Origin: CAVSLM01 sp963728895
GTDB lineage: Bacteria; Pseudomonadota; Gammaproteobacteria; JBBQDK01
Length of the DNA: 64,000 bases
Reading direction: 5' to 3'
NCBI GenBank assembly: GCA_963728895.1
Contig: CAVSLM010000008.1
Span: 124,001-188,000 of the forward strand
Shown: positions 46,018 through 55,258 of the stretch, in pieces
Layout of the letters: every line of letters starts with the position of its first letter
How positions within the stretch are numbered: the first letter of the stretch is position 1
Position numbers and translations under genes: made by a program
Notes under the pieces: generated by a model
The model's database searches: none
The model's input: only the letters and a program-made list of their open reading frames with translations
What the model was told of the DNA's origin: nothing

Positions 46018-47869
46018 TTATCGCGCCGAGGATGCGGCCGCGGCCCTGGGACGCGCGGCCGGCTCCGGTGCGCGAGTGAGCGGCGGCAGAAAAGGTCCGA
46101 GCGGTTCGCGCGTCCACCATTTGCCGCTGCGGCGGTGCGTCTGCGCATCGGCGTAGCGGTAGCGATAGACCAACGTGCGCAGATAGCGTGGCGGCCGGTC
46201 GGGAAAGGGATTGTTCGCAAGCAGCGCGAGCACCGCCGGATCGTTGCGCTGCAGGCATGCCTCGAAGCGCTCGAACCAGGGAGCGTTGCCGTAGGGGTCG
46301 AGTGCGGCAAACCACATCTGCCAGTCGAGGCGCGGCTGGTGCGGGATGTTCCAGCCGGGGCGGCGGCGCAGGTCGCCGGGCTTGTAGCGGAACTCGTAGG
46401 CGCGCCAGTGCTCGCCGTCGTCCGAGCCTTCCACGATCACCTCGGGCCGCGTGGTCGTCATCACGGCAAAGACGCCGTAGGAGTTGACGATGTGCAGCGG
46501 CCGGACATAATCGTAGGCCGTTTGCAGCGCACTGCCCACGGCGAGCGGCGTGAACTTGGCGATCAGGCCGAGCAGGCTGAAAGTGGCGATCGCCGTACCC
46601 GCCACGACGATCGCCGCGGTGTCGAGCACAGGGATGCGCCGCGGCTGCGACACGCGCACGAGCCACTGCGCAAAGCGCGCCGGCAGCACGCGCCCGAGCG
46701 CCTGATCGTCGAACAGCAGCAGGCACAACAGCGCCGTGGTCAGATTGAAGAATCCATAGTTGCCCGTCAGCAGTATCAACAGCTGCAGCAGCAAAAAGCT
46801 GTAGGCTGCAACGAACCGTGCCCGGCGCGGCAGAAATACCAGCCACACGAAGCCCAGCTCGATGGCGAACAGCAGTCAGATTGCCTCCCTGCAGCACCCG
46901 TTCCGGCAGCTGGTGCGCGTACCACGCGAGCGGTGTCGGCAGCGGCTGGGTCTCGAAGTGATAGTCGAGCGCGGTCAGGCTCGCCCAGCTCGGATCGTGG
47001 CTCAGCAGTTTCACCACACCTGCCAGGAACATGAACCGGAACAGCAGCCAGCGCAGCAGCCACAGCACGACGCGCGAGCCCGTGGGCAGAAACACGGCGA
47101 GAAAGCCCGCCTCCAGCAGCAGCAGGTCCCACTGGAAGGCGGTGAACACCTGCCCGGCGTAAACGAGCGAAAGATACAGGACGAACAGCACGACCAGCGC
47201 GGTGCGCTGCAAGAAGCCCAGGGCCAGCGCAACCGCGGCCACGGCGCCCGTCACGCACACGACGCGCAGCGCCGTATCCGAAGCATCGAGCCAGAAGATC
47301 GTCGGAATCTGCCAATAGCGCTGCGCCCCGAAGTGCTGTGCCGCGGCGGCAAGGAAATCCTGCAGCGGCAGGATGCCGTCGCTGCCGACCAGTCCCGGCG
47401 CCTGCCAGCCGAAGGAGACGAACGCGAACAGGTAGATCAGCCCCAGCCCGCGCAGGAAGAGTCCTGTGGTGAGCGCGTACTGCGCCGGATAGCGCTCGGC
47501 ACCCCACAGCCATATCGTGGGCCGGTACAAGGTATCGCGGTGGCGCGCGACGTAGCGATAGGTGAGCTCGGCGATGGCGGCGAAGCCCGGCAGCCAGCGG
47601 TAGAGCCACCATCCCAGGCCGCCGCCCGGCGCAAGGGCCAGCACGCGCACGCTTGCGGCGGCGCCGCTCGAGATTGCGCCGTCGCAATCGACAAACTGCA
47701 CGGCGCGTGAGAAGGCTTCCTGCGGGATCTGCGGGAACTGCGTTGCGACTTCCTGAAAGGGCCGGTACTCGACGCGCTCACCGGTGAGACGCCGCCAATA
47801 ACGCACCCAGTAGCTGCAAAAGCCGCAGGCGCCGTCGTAGATCAGCATTGGGCGGGAGCGCTCGCTCAT
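46018..47869 (-). pseudogene. DCC thiol-disulfide domain fused to lipase maturation factor, frameshifted
   Basis: The first 130 residues are a DCC domain (MLIYDGACGFCSYWVRYW, CxxC motif). A multi-pass lipase maturation factor domain follows (VGSDGILPLQDFLAAAAQHF, FQWDLLLLEAGFLAVFLPTG, RFMFLAGVVKLLSHDPSW), ending in a soluble domain (TRPEVIVEGSDDGEHWRAYE, RYRYADAQTHRRSGKWW). The frame breaks near 46876: dropping one base there joins LQGGNL to LLFAIELGFVWLVFLP and gives a continuous protein of about 616 residues. Such fusions are known in bacteria. The indel may be real or technical. Confidence 0.85.
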
Positions 47870-48406
47870 GGCGCCTACCTCTTCGCTGCGGCGTCGCGCT
47901 TCCGGGAGCAGGAGGCAGGCGACGCCCGATCCGCATTTCTAGGGAACTCGCAGGCTGCAGAGCCTACCAGAGTGGCGCGGCCCGCGGCAAAGGGGGTGTG
48001 CACGTCGTTCTGCTCCGAGCGAGTGCGTCTGCACCGCCCGCGGTGGCGCAGCAGTCCGGGTGCCCGCCGCACCTCACGGCCCGATCCCACCCGTCTTCTG
48101 GTCACCGTGAGCGGCAAGGGCTTGCAGAGGCCCCAGACCGACTGGTGATCATGCTGCGCGCCGTCGGCCCGCACGCCGGGCCGCTTTCCTTCGACTACGT
48201 CGCCTACGACCAGCACATCGTGCCGGCACCGCTGGTGCGACGCCCTGGGCGCTCGTCCGAATAATCGAGACGGTAGCCCGGTGCTGGGCAGCGCTTTCGC
48301 TCGCGCCGCCCCCTGTCAGGCGACCCGCAGGCGTTGGTTCAGCCTGCCGCGATGCTGCGTCGCGCAGCGCCGCCGCTTTCGAGCTCCGCACGAACTTTGC
48401 GGGAGA
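47870..48406. other. Gene-free region with a coding-like fragment
   Basis: No complete gene. On the plus strand, 48150-48264 reads VIMLRAVGPHAGPLSFDYVA then YDQHIVPAPLVRRP to a TAA stop, which looks protein-like but matches nothing I can name and has no start. It may be another gene stump. Confidence 0.35.
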
Positions 48407-48450
48407 GCGGCACTGCGGGCCGCAATCGCGCCGCCGGGAGCGACGTTCCG
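48407..48450 (+). repeat. Dispersed repeat family C
   Basis: AGCGGCACTGCGGGCCGCAA then TCGCGCCGCCGGGAGCGACG TTCC. It shares about 30 bases exactly with the copy at 45049 and extends further into GAGCGACGTTCC, a tail also seen at 60320. Confidence 0.75.
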
Positions 48451-48619
48451 ACAGGGAGTCGTTTGAGGTGGGACCGGCGTCTGCCGATGTTTGGCGGTAC
48501 GCGTGCGCCGCTCCCCGTTCCCGCCCGTCGGAGAGGGGAGCCGAAGGCCGGGAGCGGGTGGACGGCGGTGACCACCCGGTATTCGACCAACGACCGTTGG
48601 CACGATGGAAAGCCTTGGA

Positions 48620-49063
48620 ATGAAGATCGCCAAACGCCTCATTGTGATCGCCGTGCTCGCGGTTGCCGGATACGCGTACCTGTCGAACCACGCCCCGTCC
48701 CTTCCCGACAGCCTCCGGTTCGACTCCACGGATTCCCAGGCGATCGCGCATGCGTACCACGACCGACACAGCAGTACCGAGGTCAGCGGCGAGGGCACGG
48801 TGGTGCGGATTCTGGCTGACGACCGCGAGGGCAGCAGGCATCAGAGATTCATTCTGCGCCTGAGCAACGGCCTGACCCTGCTCGTCGCCCATAACATCGA
48901 TCTGGCGCCGAGGATCGGGTCCCTGAGAGAGGGTGACACCGTCGCCTTCCGCGGCGAGTACGAATGGAATGCGAAAGGCGGTGTCCTGCACTGGACGCAC
49001 CACGATCCCCAGGGCCACCATGCTGGCGGCTGGCTGAAGCACGCGGGGCGCACGTATCAGTAG
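48620..49063 (+). CDS. DUF3465 family exported protein
   Basis: A 147-residue protein with an N-terminal hydrophobic segment (MKIAKRLIVIAVLAVAGYAY), probably a signal anchor or signal peptide. The remainder is a small beta-rich domain: VSGEGTVVRILADDREGSRH, FILRLSNGLTLLVAHNIDLA and the C-terminal VLHWTHHDPQGHHAGGWLKH, diagnostic of DUF3465. An OB-like nucleic acid or ligand fold is plausible; function is unknown. ATG 48620 is preferred over 48605, which adds five residues. Confidence 0.88.
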   Translation: MKIAKRLIVIAVLAVAGYAYLSNHAPSLPDSLRFDSTDSQAIAHAYHDRHSSTEVSGEGTVVRILADDREGSRHQRFILRLSNGLTLLVAHNIDLAPRIGSLREGDTVAFRGEYEWNAKGGVLHWTHHDPQGHHAGGWLKHAGRTYQ

Positions 49064-49216
49064 GCCGATGGCAACGGGTCCGCCACGCGGTTTTCGAGCC
49101 GACGGAATCGCAACTTTCTGGCATGATGTCGCCTGCTTCGAACCGCTGTTCCGATAAGCACACGAACGCAATCTGCGTGGAATGGCCGCAGGCGCTCCGC
49201 GCCCAGGCGGGGCCCG

Positions 49217-50473
49217 ATGGCTGCTCACCGACACACCACGAATCCGCTCGCGCCGCTGCCGACGGCCGCCGAGCTCGGCCTGATGCAACAGTCGCCCGTG
49301 GCGCCCGGAAAACGCGTCAGCAAGGACAACTTTCTTGCGGCGCCATACAACCGCTGGTCTTTCCAGCATGCCCGCAATCTCATGCCCACGGCGGAGATCC
49401 CGCGGGGGCAGGGTCCGGTCAGCGCGTTGCCGCAGGGGCGCACGTTCGACGTGGAAGCGGTGACCTTCACCACGCCGGACGGTGCGTCCTTGCGTGCCGG
49501 CGACTACCTGCTCGCCACCGGCACCGACGCCATGCTGGTGCTGCACGGCGGAAGGATGGTCTACGAGCGCTACTGGAACGGCATGACCGACCAGAGCCCG
49601 CACATCCTGATGTCCGCAACCAAGTCCTTCACCGGACTGCTCGCCGCCATGCTGGTGCACGAGGGCACGCTCGATCCGAAGCGGCGGGTCGAGGACTATG
49701 TGCCCGAGCTCGCGACCAGCGGCATCGGGGACGCCACGGTCGGACAGGTCATGGACATGACCTCGGCCATCGTCTTCTCCGAGGACCTGCGCGAGCCGAC
49801 ATTCACGGCGCCGCACATCCTGCAGTACACCGTCGCCTACGGCCTCACGCCGCAGCCACCCGGATACGCGGGTCCCGACAACATTCTCGATTACCTGCGC
49901 ACGCTGCGCAAAAGCGGGCCGCACGGCGAGCGCTTCGTCTATCACTCCGTGGCCACCGACACCCTGGCGTGGATCACGCGACAGGTCGAGGGCAAGAGCT
50001 GGGCCGAGGTGCTCAGCGAGCGCATCTGGTCACGCATTGGCGCCGAGCGCGACGCCTACATCGTGGTCGATCCCCACAACGTGGAAACCACCGCCTCGGG
50101 GCTGAACGCGACCGCACGCGACGTGGCGCGCTGCGGGCAGATGATGCTGCAGCGCGGATACTTCCATCAGCGCCAGGTGGTCCCGGCCGCGGTCGTCGAG
50201 GACATCAGCCGCGGCGGCGACCCCGGCAAGTTCGCGCGCGGACCGCATGGTGAGGGTTACCTGCAGGGCGGTTCCTATCGCAGCCAGTGGTGGCACACCG
50301 GCGACGCGCACGGCGCCTATCTCGCGATAGGCGCCTACGGCCAGGTGCTCTGGATCGATCCCCGAGCCGGCATGGTCGTGGTCCGCCTCGCCTCGCACGA
50401 CCAGCCCGGCGGGGACCTCCTGCGCCACAACCAGAAGCACCTCATGCAAGCCCTGGCGCGAGCCCTCGCGTAG
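49217..50473 (+). CDS. Serine hydrolase, class C beta-lactamase fold
   Basis: A 418-residue cytoplasmic penicillin-binding-protein-like hydrolase. The catalytic SxxK is in LMSATKSFTG near residue 138, the second YxN-type element is in FVYHSVATD, and a WWHTG motif lies near the C-terminus. It resembles 6-aminohexanoate-dimer hydrolase and related esterases rather than a resistance enzyme; there is no signal peptide. It precedes the TetR gene by 130 bp but the promoter between them suggests separate transcription. Confidence 0.88.
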   Translation: MAAHRHTTNPLAPLPTAAELGLMQQSPVAPGKRVSKDNFLAAPYNRWSFQHARNLMPTAEIPRGQGPVSALPQGRTFDVEAVTFTTPDGASLRAGDYLLATGTDAMLVLHGGRMVYERYWNGMTDQSPHILMSATKSFTGLLAAMLVHEGTLDPKRRVEDYVPELATSGIGDATVGQVMDMTSAIVFSEDLREPTFTAPHILQYTVAYGLTPQPPGYAGPDNILDYLRTLRKSGPHGERFVYHSVATDTLAWITRQVEGKSWAEVLSERIWSRIGAERDAYIVVDPHNVETTASGLNATARDVARCGQMMLQRGYFHQRQVVPAAVVEDISRGGDPGKFARGPHGEGYLQGGSYRSQWWHTGDAHGAYLAIGAYGQVLWIDPRAGMVVVRLASHDQPGGDLLRHNQKHLMQALARALA

Positions 50474-50530
50474 CGCGTGGTTCCCGCACGCGGACGCAGC
50501 TCCGCAACTCATTTCACCAAGGAAATAACC

Positions 50531-50559
50531 TTGACGCGACGCACGAGGCGCCGTATGAT
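50531..50559 (+). promoter_or_regulatory. Sigma70-type promoter for the TetR-SDR pair
   Basis: TTGACG at 50531-50536 and TATGAT at 50554-50559 with exactly 17 bases between, one mismatch from consensus in each box. It points to a start near 50566, 38 bp ahead of the tetR ATG. Confidence 0.75.
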
Positions 50560-50566
50560 TCCTTCA

Positions 50567-50583
50567 TTAAGTCGGTTAACTAA
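50567..50583. promoter_or_regulatory. Candidate TetR operator
   Basis: TTAAGTCGGTTAACTAA, an AT-rich imperfect inverted repeat centred on GTTAAC, sits at the predicted transcription start of the tetR gene. Position suggests autorepression. Confidence 0.4.
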
Positions 50584-50603
50584 CATTGTGAGCTGGGTTC
50601 CGG

Positions 50604-51170
50604 ATGACCAGGAAACGCGATCCTGCGAAGCGCGACCGCCTCGTCAAGGCTGCCGATCGGCTGGTCCAACGGCAGGGCTTCGAGCAGACCACGCTCGCAG
50701 ATATCGCCAGAGACTCGAAGGTTCCACTTGGCAACGTTTATTACTACTTCAAGACCAAGGATGCGATAGGGGAGGCTGTGGTGGCGCAGCGCGCTGATGA
50801 GTACGGGGCCCTGCGCGAACGGTGGAACGGTTTGCCCGGCCCGAAGGATCGACTGCTCGCCTTCACGCAAATGACCATCACCAACCGCGACGCGCTGGCG
50901 AAGAGCGGATGTCCGATTGGCAGTCTCTGCCAGGAGCTCCACAAGGAGGGCGGCAAACTCGCGGAACAAGCCTCGGCCATGTTCGCGGATTTTCTCGAGT
51001 GGCTCGAAACGCAATTCAAGGAGCTCGGGAAGGGCGACGAATCGCGAGACCTCGCCGTCCATCTCCTGTCCGTACTGGAAGGCGCAACGCTGTTGTCCCA
51101 TAGCTTCGGCGACCCGCGCTACATCACCCGGCAGGCCGGCCGGCTCAAAGCGTGGATCGCCGCCCTTTGA
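50604..51170 (+). CDS. TetR/AcrR family transcriptional regulator
   Basis: A 188-residue regulator. The DNA-binding domain covers residues 8-55 (LVKAADRLVQRQGFEQTTLA, VPLGNVYYYFKTKDAIGEAV). The ligand domain has a Cys (SGCPIGSLCQELHKEGG) seen in a TetR subgroup related to electrophile sensors such as NemR; that comparison is tentative. It is followed after 13 bp by the SDR gene, so the SDR is its likely target. A promoter and a possible operator lie directly upstream. Confidence 0.93.
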   Translation: MTRKRDPAKRDRLVKAADRLVQRQGFEQTTLADIARDSKVPLGNVYYYFKTKDAIGEAVVAQRADEYGALRERWNGLPGPKDRLLAFTQMTITNRDALAKSGCPIGSLCQELHKEGGKLAEQASAMFADFLEWLETQFKELGKGDESRDLAVHLLSVLEGATLLSHSFGDPRYITRQAGRLKAWIAAL

Positions 51171-51183
51171 CGAGGAACCCCGA

Positions 51184-52212
51184 ATGACGGCATCGAAACC
51201 GCGGGTGTTGGTGACGGGTGCAACCGGGTTCCTGGGGCGCAACGTGTTGCAGGCGCTGATCGCGCGTCCCGATGTCGAAGTGATGGCAGCGTGTCGCGAT
51301 CCGGAAAGGCTCGTGCCGGGATTCGGCGGCGATGTCCGTGCCGGCGACCTGATGGACCCGGGTTACCGGCGCGCTGTCCTGGAGGACGTTGACGTCATCT
51401 GCCATGCCGCATCGTGGGCGTCCATGTGGAATCAGCGCGAGCGCGATCGGCAGCGATTCCTTGAACCGGCACGCGATCTGATCGAATGTGCCATCGGGCA
51501 GGGTGTGAAGCGTTTCATTCAGACCAGCACCGTTGCAATCGGCGCAGTAACGCGGTGCGGCGCGCCCCACGATGATTTCTCCGACACCCGGCAAACGCGG
51601 TTCTGGCCGCACCTCGATCATCTGGTGGAGCTCGACCGATTCATGAACGAGAACAGCCATCGCGGCACGCAGATGGTTACCCTCCGTCTTGGCCATTTCA
51701 TTGGCGCGGGAAACCGGCTCGGACTGTTGCCGGCGCTGGTGCCCCGCCTTCGCACCTACCTGGTGCCGTGGCTTGCAGGCGGGCGCAAGCGCCTGCCATT
51801 GGTGGCCGACGTGGACCTGGGCCGCGCCTTCGCGCTGGCAGCGACCGCCGAAAATCTCGACGACTACGAGTCGTTCAACATCTGCGGCGACGACTTCCCG
51901 ACATTGCGCGAAGTCGTCGAATTCATCGCTGCGGAAACCGGATTTCCGAAACCCCTCTACAGCGTTCCCTATTTCGCCGGCTACGCGTTCGGCTGGCTGA
52001 TGGAAACGCTGCATCCGATGCTGCCGGGTTCATCGCCGTTTCTGACGCGTTCTATCGTTCATCTGTGCGAGGACTGGTATTGCCCCACCGACCATGCGCA
52101 CCGGAAACTGGGCTACACGCCGCAAAAGGACTGGCGAACGGCGGCGCGCGAGCATCTGGCCGACCTTCGTGCCGAGGGATTTCTGTGGCCGCGCCTGTGC
52201 CAACCGGCTTGA
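51184..52212 (+). CDS. NAD-dependent epimerase/dehydratase (extended SDR)
   Basis: A 342-residue extended short-chain dehydrogenase. The Rossmann motif is VLVTGATGFLGRNVLQAL at residues 8-25, followed by DVDVICHAASWASMW and FIQTSTVAIGAV. The catalytic YxxxK is not clearly preserved: at the expected place the sequence is WPHLDHLVELDRFM. The closest impression is of 3-beta-HSD/dihydroflavonol reductase-like proteins. Translation is coupled to tetR by a 13-bp gap with GAGGAA as ribosome site. Confidence 0.88.
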   Translation: MTASKPRVLVTGATGFLGRNVLQALIARPDVEVMAACRDPERLVPGFGGDVRAGDLMDPGYRRAVLEDVDVICHAASWASMWNQRERDRQRFLEPARDLIECAIGQGVKRFIQTSTVAIGAVTRCGAPHDDFSDTRQTRFWPHLDHLVELDRFMNENSHRGTQMVTLRLGHFIGAGNRLGLLPALVPRLRTYLVPWLAGGRKRLPLVADVDLGRAFALAATAENLDDYESFNICGDDFPTLREVVEFIAAETGFPKPLYSVPYFAGYAFGWLMETLHPMLPGSSPFLTRSIVHLCEDWYCPTDHAHRKLGYTPQKDWRTAAREHLADLRAEGFLWPRLCQPA

Positions 52213-52215
52213 CCT

Positions 52216-52300
52216 TAGCCCGAAAATCTCACCAGCCGGCCGGTAAGTGAATGGATCGCACGGAGGATCCGGCATTTTTCATGATCCTCGAACGATGACA
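52216..52300 (+). repeat. Dispersed repeat family A, 3 bp after the SDR stop
   Basis: TAGCCCGAAAATCTCACCAG, CCGGCCGGTAAGTGAATGGA, then GGATCCGGCATTTTTCATGA and CGAACGATGACAC. It lacks the inner CAGCGGCTGGC of the full palindrome but keeps the tail shared with 57849-57945. Confidence 0.75.
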
Positions 52301-52469
52301 CACCACGATGTCGGGACGACATACTTCCGGGAACACGGCCCCCGCCGGCGCTCGATGAGCTCGAAGGCTTCATCCTGGTGCGGAACAGGCCCGCGCGCGA
52401 GCAGCGTGTCGCGCAGGCCGGCGCAGGCGGTGCACGTGATCGTCGAAGCGGCAAGGATGAGTTCGCGGG

Positions 52470-53320
52470 CTAATCGCGTGTGCCGGCATCGATTGGGACC
52501 CTGTGGCGTGACCGCTCAATGCGCTCAATCGTATCGGACGATTCCGAACGAAACCGCCGCTCCCATTCCTCGTTCTTATGATCGGCAAGACGCCGCAGTC
52601 GAGTAACGGGTGGCTCCGAGAGCAGAAAGGGCGCGTTGTCGGTCAGCAGGGCGTGCATCCAAGCCAGCACTCGCACGGGATCTTCTCTGAGCTCTTCGTA
52701 GAAGAAGCGGTGTGGAGACAGATTGCAGTTGCGGAACAGCGCCTCGAAGTACAGCTCGCTTGCCAGAATGGATTCGCCCGCTTCTCGATCTCTGCGCGGT
52801 CGTACTCGACGGACTGAAACTTTGCCACTAGACCGGGAGCGTCCTGATAGCTGTGCCACAGTCCGGACTTTCTGCTGCGGTAAAGCGATATCGCCTGGGC
52901 GACCAGATTGCGCCGACACAGGTAGAAGGGGACCATGCAGGTTGCCGCGCGGGAAGGAGATTCCAGCAGCTCGATAAGGCACTGCGTTTGATACTGCGAT
53001 AGCTGGATTCCCATTACCCCATTTGCCGCACGATGGCTGGAGACCACTTCGTGCACGTATTCATTGATGTCGGCGGTACCGATCACTTTCGGCGGTCGGC
53101 ATCCGAGCGCAATCTCCTCGGTGTGAATCCAGTTCTCGTTGAACCACTCCTGCGGGGCCCCGAGGAGTCCGGAATTCATCGCCAGCTCCGTAAGCCAGGT
53201 GCTCCCGGAGCGCGGCGTGATGAAAATGACGTAGAGCTTTGACGATCCCGCGAGAGAACCGATCGTCTCCTCGCGCAGGATGCTGCCGAAGGGGAACGCG
53301 GACTTGACGAGGTTGCTCAT
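52470..53320 (-). pseudogene. Stf0-like sulfotransferase, frameshifted
   Basis: A PAPS-dependent sulfotransferase-type protein. The N-terminal part reads KLYVIFITPRSGSTWLTELA (5'-phosphosulfate loop) and FYLCRRNLVAQAISLYRSRK (3'-phosphate region). Near 52780 the frame is lost by what looks like a one-base deletion, and the rest, ESILASELYFEALFRNCNLS and HRFFYEELREDPVRVLAWMH, continues in another frame to 52470. The start may be ATG 53320 or 53335; the latter lies in a family B repeat. Whether it is decay or an assembly error is open. Confidence 0.8.
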
Positions 53321-53336
53321 GTCGGGGTCGATCATG

Positions 53337-53367
53337 AATGGCGGATGCGCTGCGCTTATCCGCCCTC
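53337..53367 (-). repeat. Dispersed repeat family B
   Basis: GGCGGATGCGCTGCGCTTAT CCGCC, near-palindromic. The left flank CGATCATGAAT is also shared with the copy at 57771, so the repeated unit is longer than the palindrome. The gap 53368-53551 otherwise shows no gene. Confidence 0.85.
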
Positions 53368-53551
53368 TCTGATGAGATCCCTATCGTGGCCGTGCCGCAT
53401 GCTTGCGGAATCACCAAGCCGCTGCTGCGGGCGTGTACCCTCGCGAGCAGTTGCACGCTGTGCGGAACATACGAATCCCTGTAACCGCAAGGCGTTCGCG
53501 GTGAGGCGTCTCGACAAGACTACACCACCAGCGAGCGCCGCAATGCGCTGG

Positions 53552-55093
53552 TCATAAGGCCATCTTCGCCCACAGCGCCGGCTCGAGCGAGGCGGCCGCC
53601 ATGAATCCGCCCATGAAGGCACCCTGAATTCCCGGGCTGGCCGCGTCCTGACCTGCCAGCAGCAATCCAGGCACCGGCGTGCGCAGTCTGAGTGCGTGAT
53701 GGCTCATGCGCTCCGCCGACATCTCCAGCCCGTACATGGCGCCGCGGTCCGCGACGACGAATGCGGTTTGCGACAACGGGGTGGAGACCTCATAGAAGTC
53801 GACCAGCGGCGCGAGTCGCGGGAAGTGGTGCATGAACTGGGTGAGCAGGTGCTCGCCAATCCGGGCCTTGGTCGCCTCGTACTCCGAAGGGCGACCCCCG
53901 GGCACGCTGTGCTCCCATGCCGAGAACGGTTCCCAGCGGCAGAGTGCCACGACCTCGGCCGTATGGTGCTCGTCGTCGGTATGTTCCCTATCCTTGAGGG
54001 AGGTGAATGACACGAACATCGCAGGCGCTTCTTCATCGGCGGGGCGTTCCCATACCCGTCCGACGTCGTTGCTTTCGTACACCCAGACGTTGGCGGGTGT
54101 GGCGCCGAGCTGCCGAATATCGCCGCGAAAGCCCAGATACAAACTGACGTACGAAACCCCGGACTTCAACGACATGACTGCTTCGCGCCACTGTGGTGCG
54201 ACAGCTTCGGGGAGGGCGGCAGCCGTGTTGTGTGCCCCCATTGCCGAAATCACCGACGGCGCATCGATCGAAGTTCCACCAGCCAGCTGCACACCCGCTA
54301 CCCGACCGTGTTCCAGTCGGATCTCCGCCACGGAAGCCCGCGCGCGCAGCTCTCCACCCGAGGCGGTGATGGTTTCTCCCAGGGCTTCGGCGAACCTCGC
54401 CGGGCCACCCGCGGGGTAGTAGGCACCGGCGCCATAGCTGCCGGTCACGAGGGCATGCACCGCCAGCGGCGACTCGGCCGGCACCATTCCGTAATCACCC
54501 CAACGAGCGGTGAGCACGGCCGCCAGGCGACGGTCACCCACCTCGCGTACTGCTTCGGCAGTGGTGGTATCGAGCCCACGGCGCACGCGGCCCGCGTTGA
54601 CCCAGCGCACCGCAGTCGCAAACGGGGCGGGGAGCGCTCGTCCCGCGAACAGCGATACGCTGGCTCTTGCTGCTGTCTCGCAGGCCTGGAAATATCTGTC
54701 GATGGCAGCGGACTCGGCAGGAAAAGTGGCCTTCAGCCGCGCAATGTACGCTGCCTGCGGAGCCTCGATCGCGAATTCGAAACCGGGCAGACGTATGATG
54801 TCGTAGGGAGAGCCGATGGATGTGAAGCGCAACCGGCCGTCGGTGAGCCACCGCAGCATGCGTCCGAACTGATTGGTCGGGCCGGGAGCATCGCCGACGC
54901 CACCGACATAGTGCAGTCCGGTCGTGAACGTGTATTCGCCGCGCATGAAAGTCTGCGTGAGGCCGCCCAGCTGGAAATGCTGTTCGAGCACGACAACCCG
55001 CCGGCCACGTCTTGCCAGAGCCGCCGCGGCCGTAAGTCCACCGATGCCGGAACCGATCACGATGACGTCGAATCTGTCGTTGTCCGAACTCAT
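53552..55093 (-). CDS. FAD-dependent oxidoreductase, phytoene desaturase/RetSat-like
   Basis: A 513-residue flavoprotein with the dinucleotide fold VIVIGSGIGGLTAAAALARR followed by VVVLEQHFQLGGLTQTFMR and YTFTTGLHYVGGVG, and a C-terminal FAD contact GLLLAGQDAASPGIQGAFMG. It belongs with carotenoid isomerases and all-trans-retinol saturases. No carotenoid synthesis genes are nearby, so the substrate may be another polyene, a lipid or a quinone. It lies three bases after a 53-residue gene that is itself coupled to a cytochrome c'-like gene. Confidence 0.92.
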   Translation of the reverse strand: MSSDNDRFDVIVIGSGIGGLTAAAALARRGRRVVVLEQHFQLGGLTQTFMRGEYTFTTGLHYVGGVGDAPGPTNQFGRMLRWLTDGRLRFTSIGSPYDIIRLPGFEFAIEAPQAAYIARLKATFPAESAAIDRYFQACETAARASVSLFAGRALPAPFATAVRWVNAGRVRRGLDTTTAEAVREVGDRRLAAVLTARWGDYGMVPAESPLAVHALVTGSYGAGAYYPAGGPARFAEALGETITASGGELRARASVAEIRLEHGRVAGVQLAGGTSIDAPSVISAMGAHNTAAALPEAVAPQWREAVMSLKSGVSYVSLYLGFRGDIRQLGATPANVWVYESNDVGRVWERPADEEAPAMFVSFTSLKDREHTDDEHHTAEVVALCRWEPFSAWEHSVPGGRPSEYEATKARIGEHLLTQFMHHFPRLAPLVDFYEVSTPLSQTAFVVADRGAMYGLEMSAERMSHHALRLRTPVPGLLLAGQDAASPGIQGAFMGGFMAAASLEPALWAKMAL

Positions 55094-55096
55094 ACT

Positions 55097-55258
55097 CTAC
55101 ACCGGCAGTATCCGAAACGGCCCAATCTCTGCCTGAGCGACGCGCGCGACCGCTGCTGCGCATCGGCCCTCGAACGAGGTCTCGAGCGCCGCAGCAGAGC
55201 CGTACCAGGCAGCGGAATCCGGGTTCTGCGGGTCGGCCCAGTCGGTCGACGCCGGCAT
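55097..55258 (-). CDS. Unknown 53-residue protein, coupled to the cytochrome c'-like gene
   Basis: ATG at 55258 overlaps the upstream stop as TAATG, and the TAG stop ends three bases before the flavoprotein ATG. This tight packing is the main support. The protein (start MPASTDWADPQNPDSAAWYG, end EIGPFRILPV) is Ala-rich, without membrane or metal motifs, and matches no family I know. It may be a small partner of the flanking redox proteins. Confidence 0.5.
   Translation of the reverse strand: MPASTDWADPQNPDSAAWYGSAAALETSFEGRCAAAVARVAQAEIGPFRILPV

Noticed and set aside
49217..50473. Beta-lactamase resistance gene
   Set aside because: The SxxK hydrolase has no signal peptide and resembles esterase/6-aminohexanoate hydrolase-type proteins rather than AmpC.
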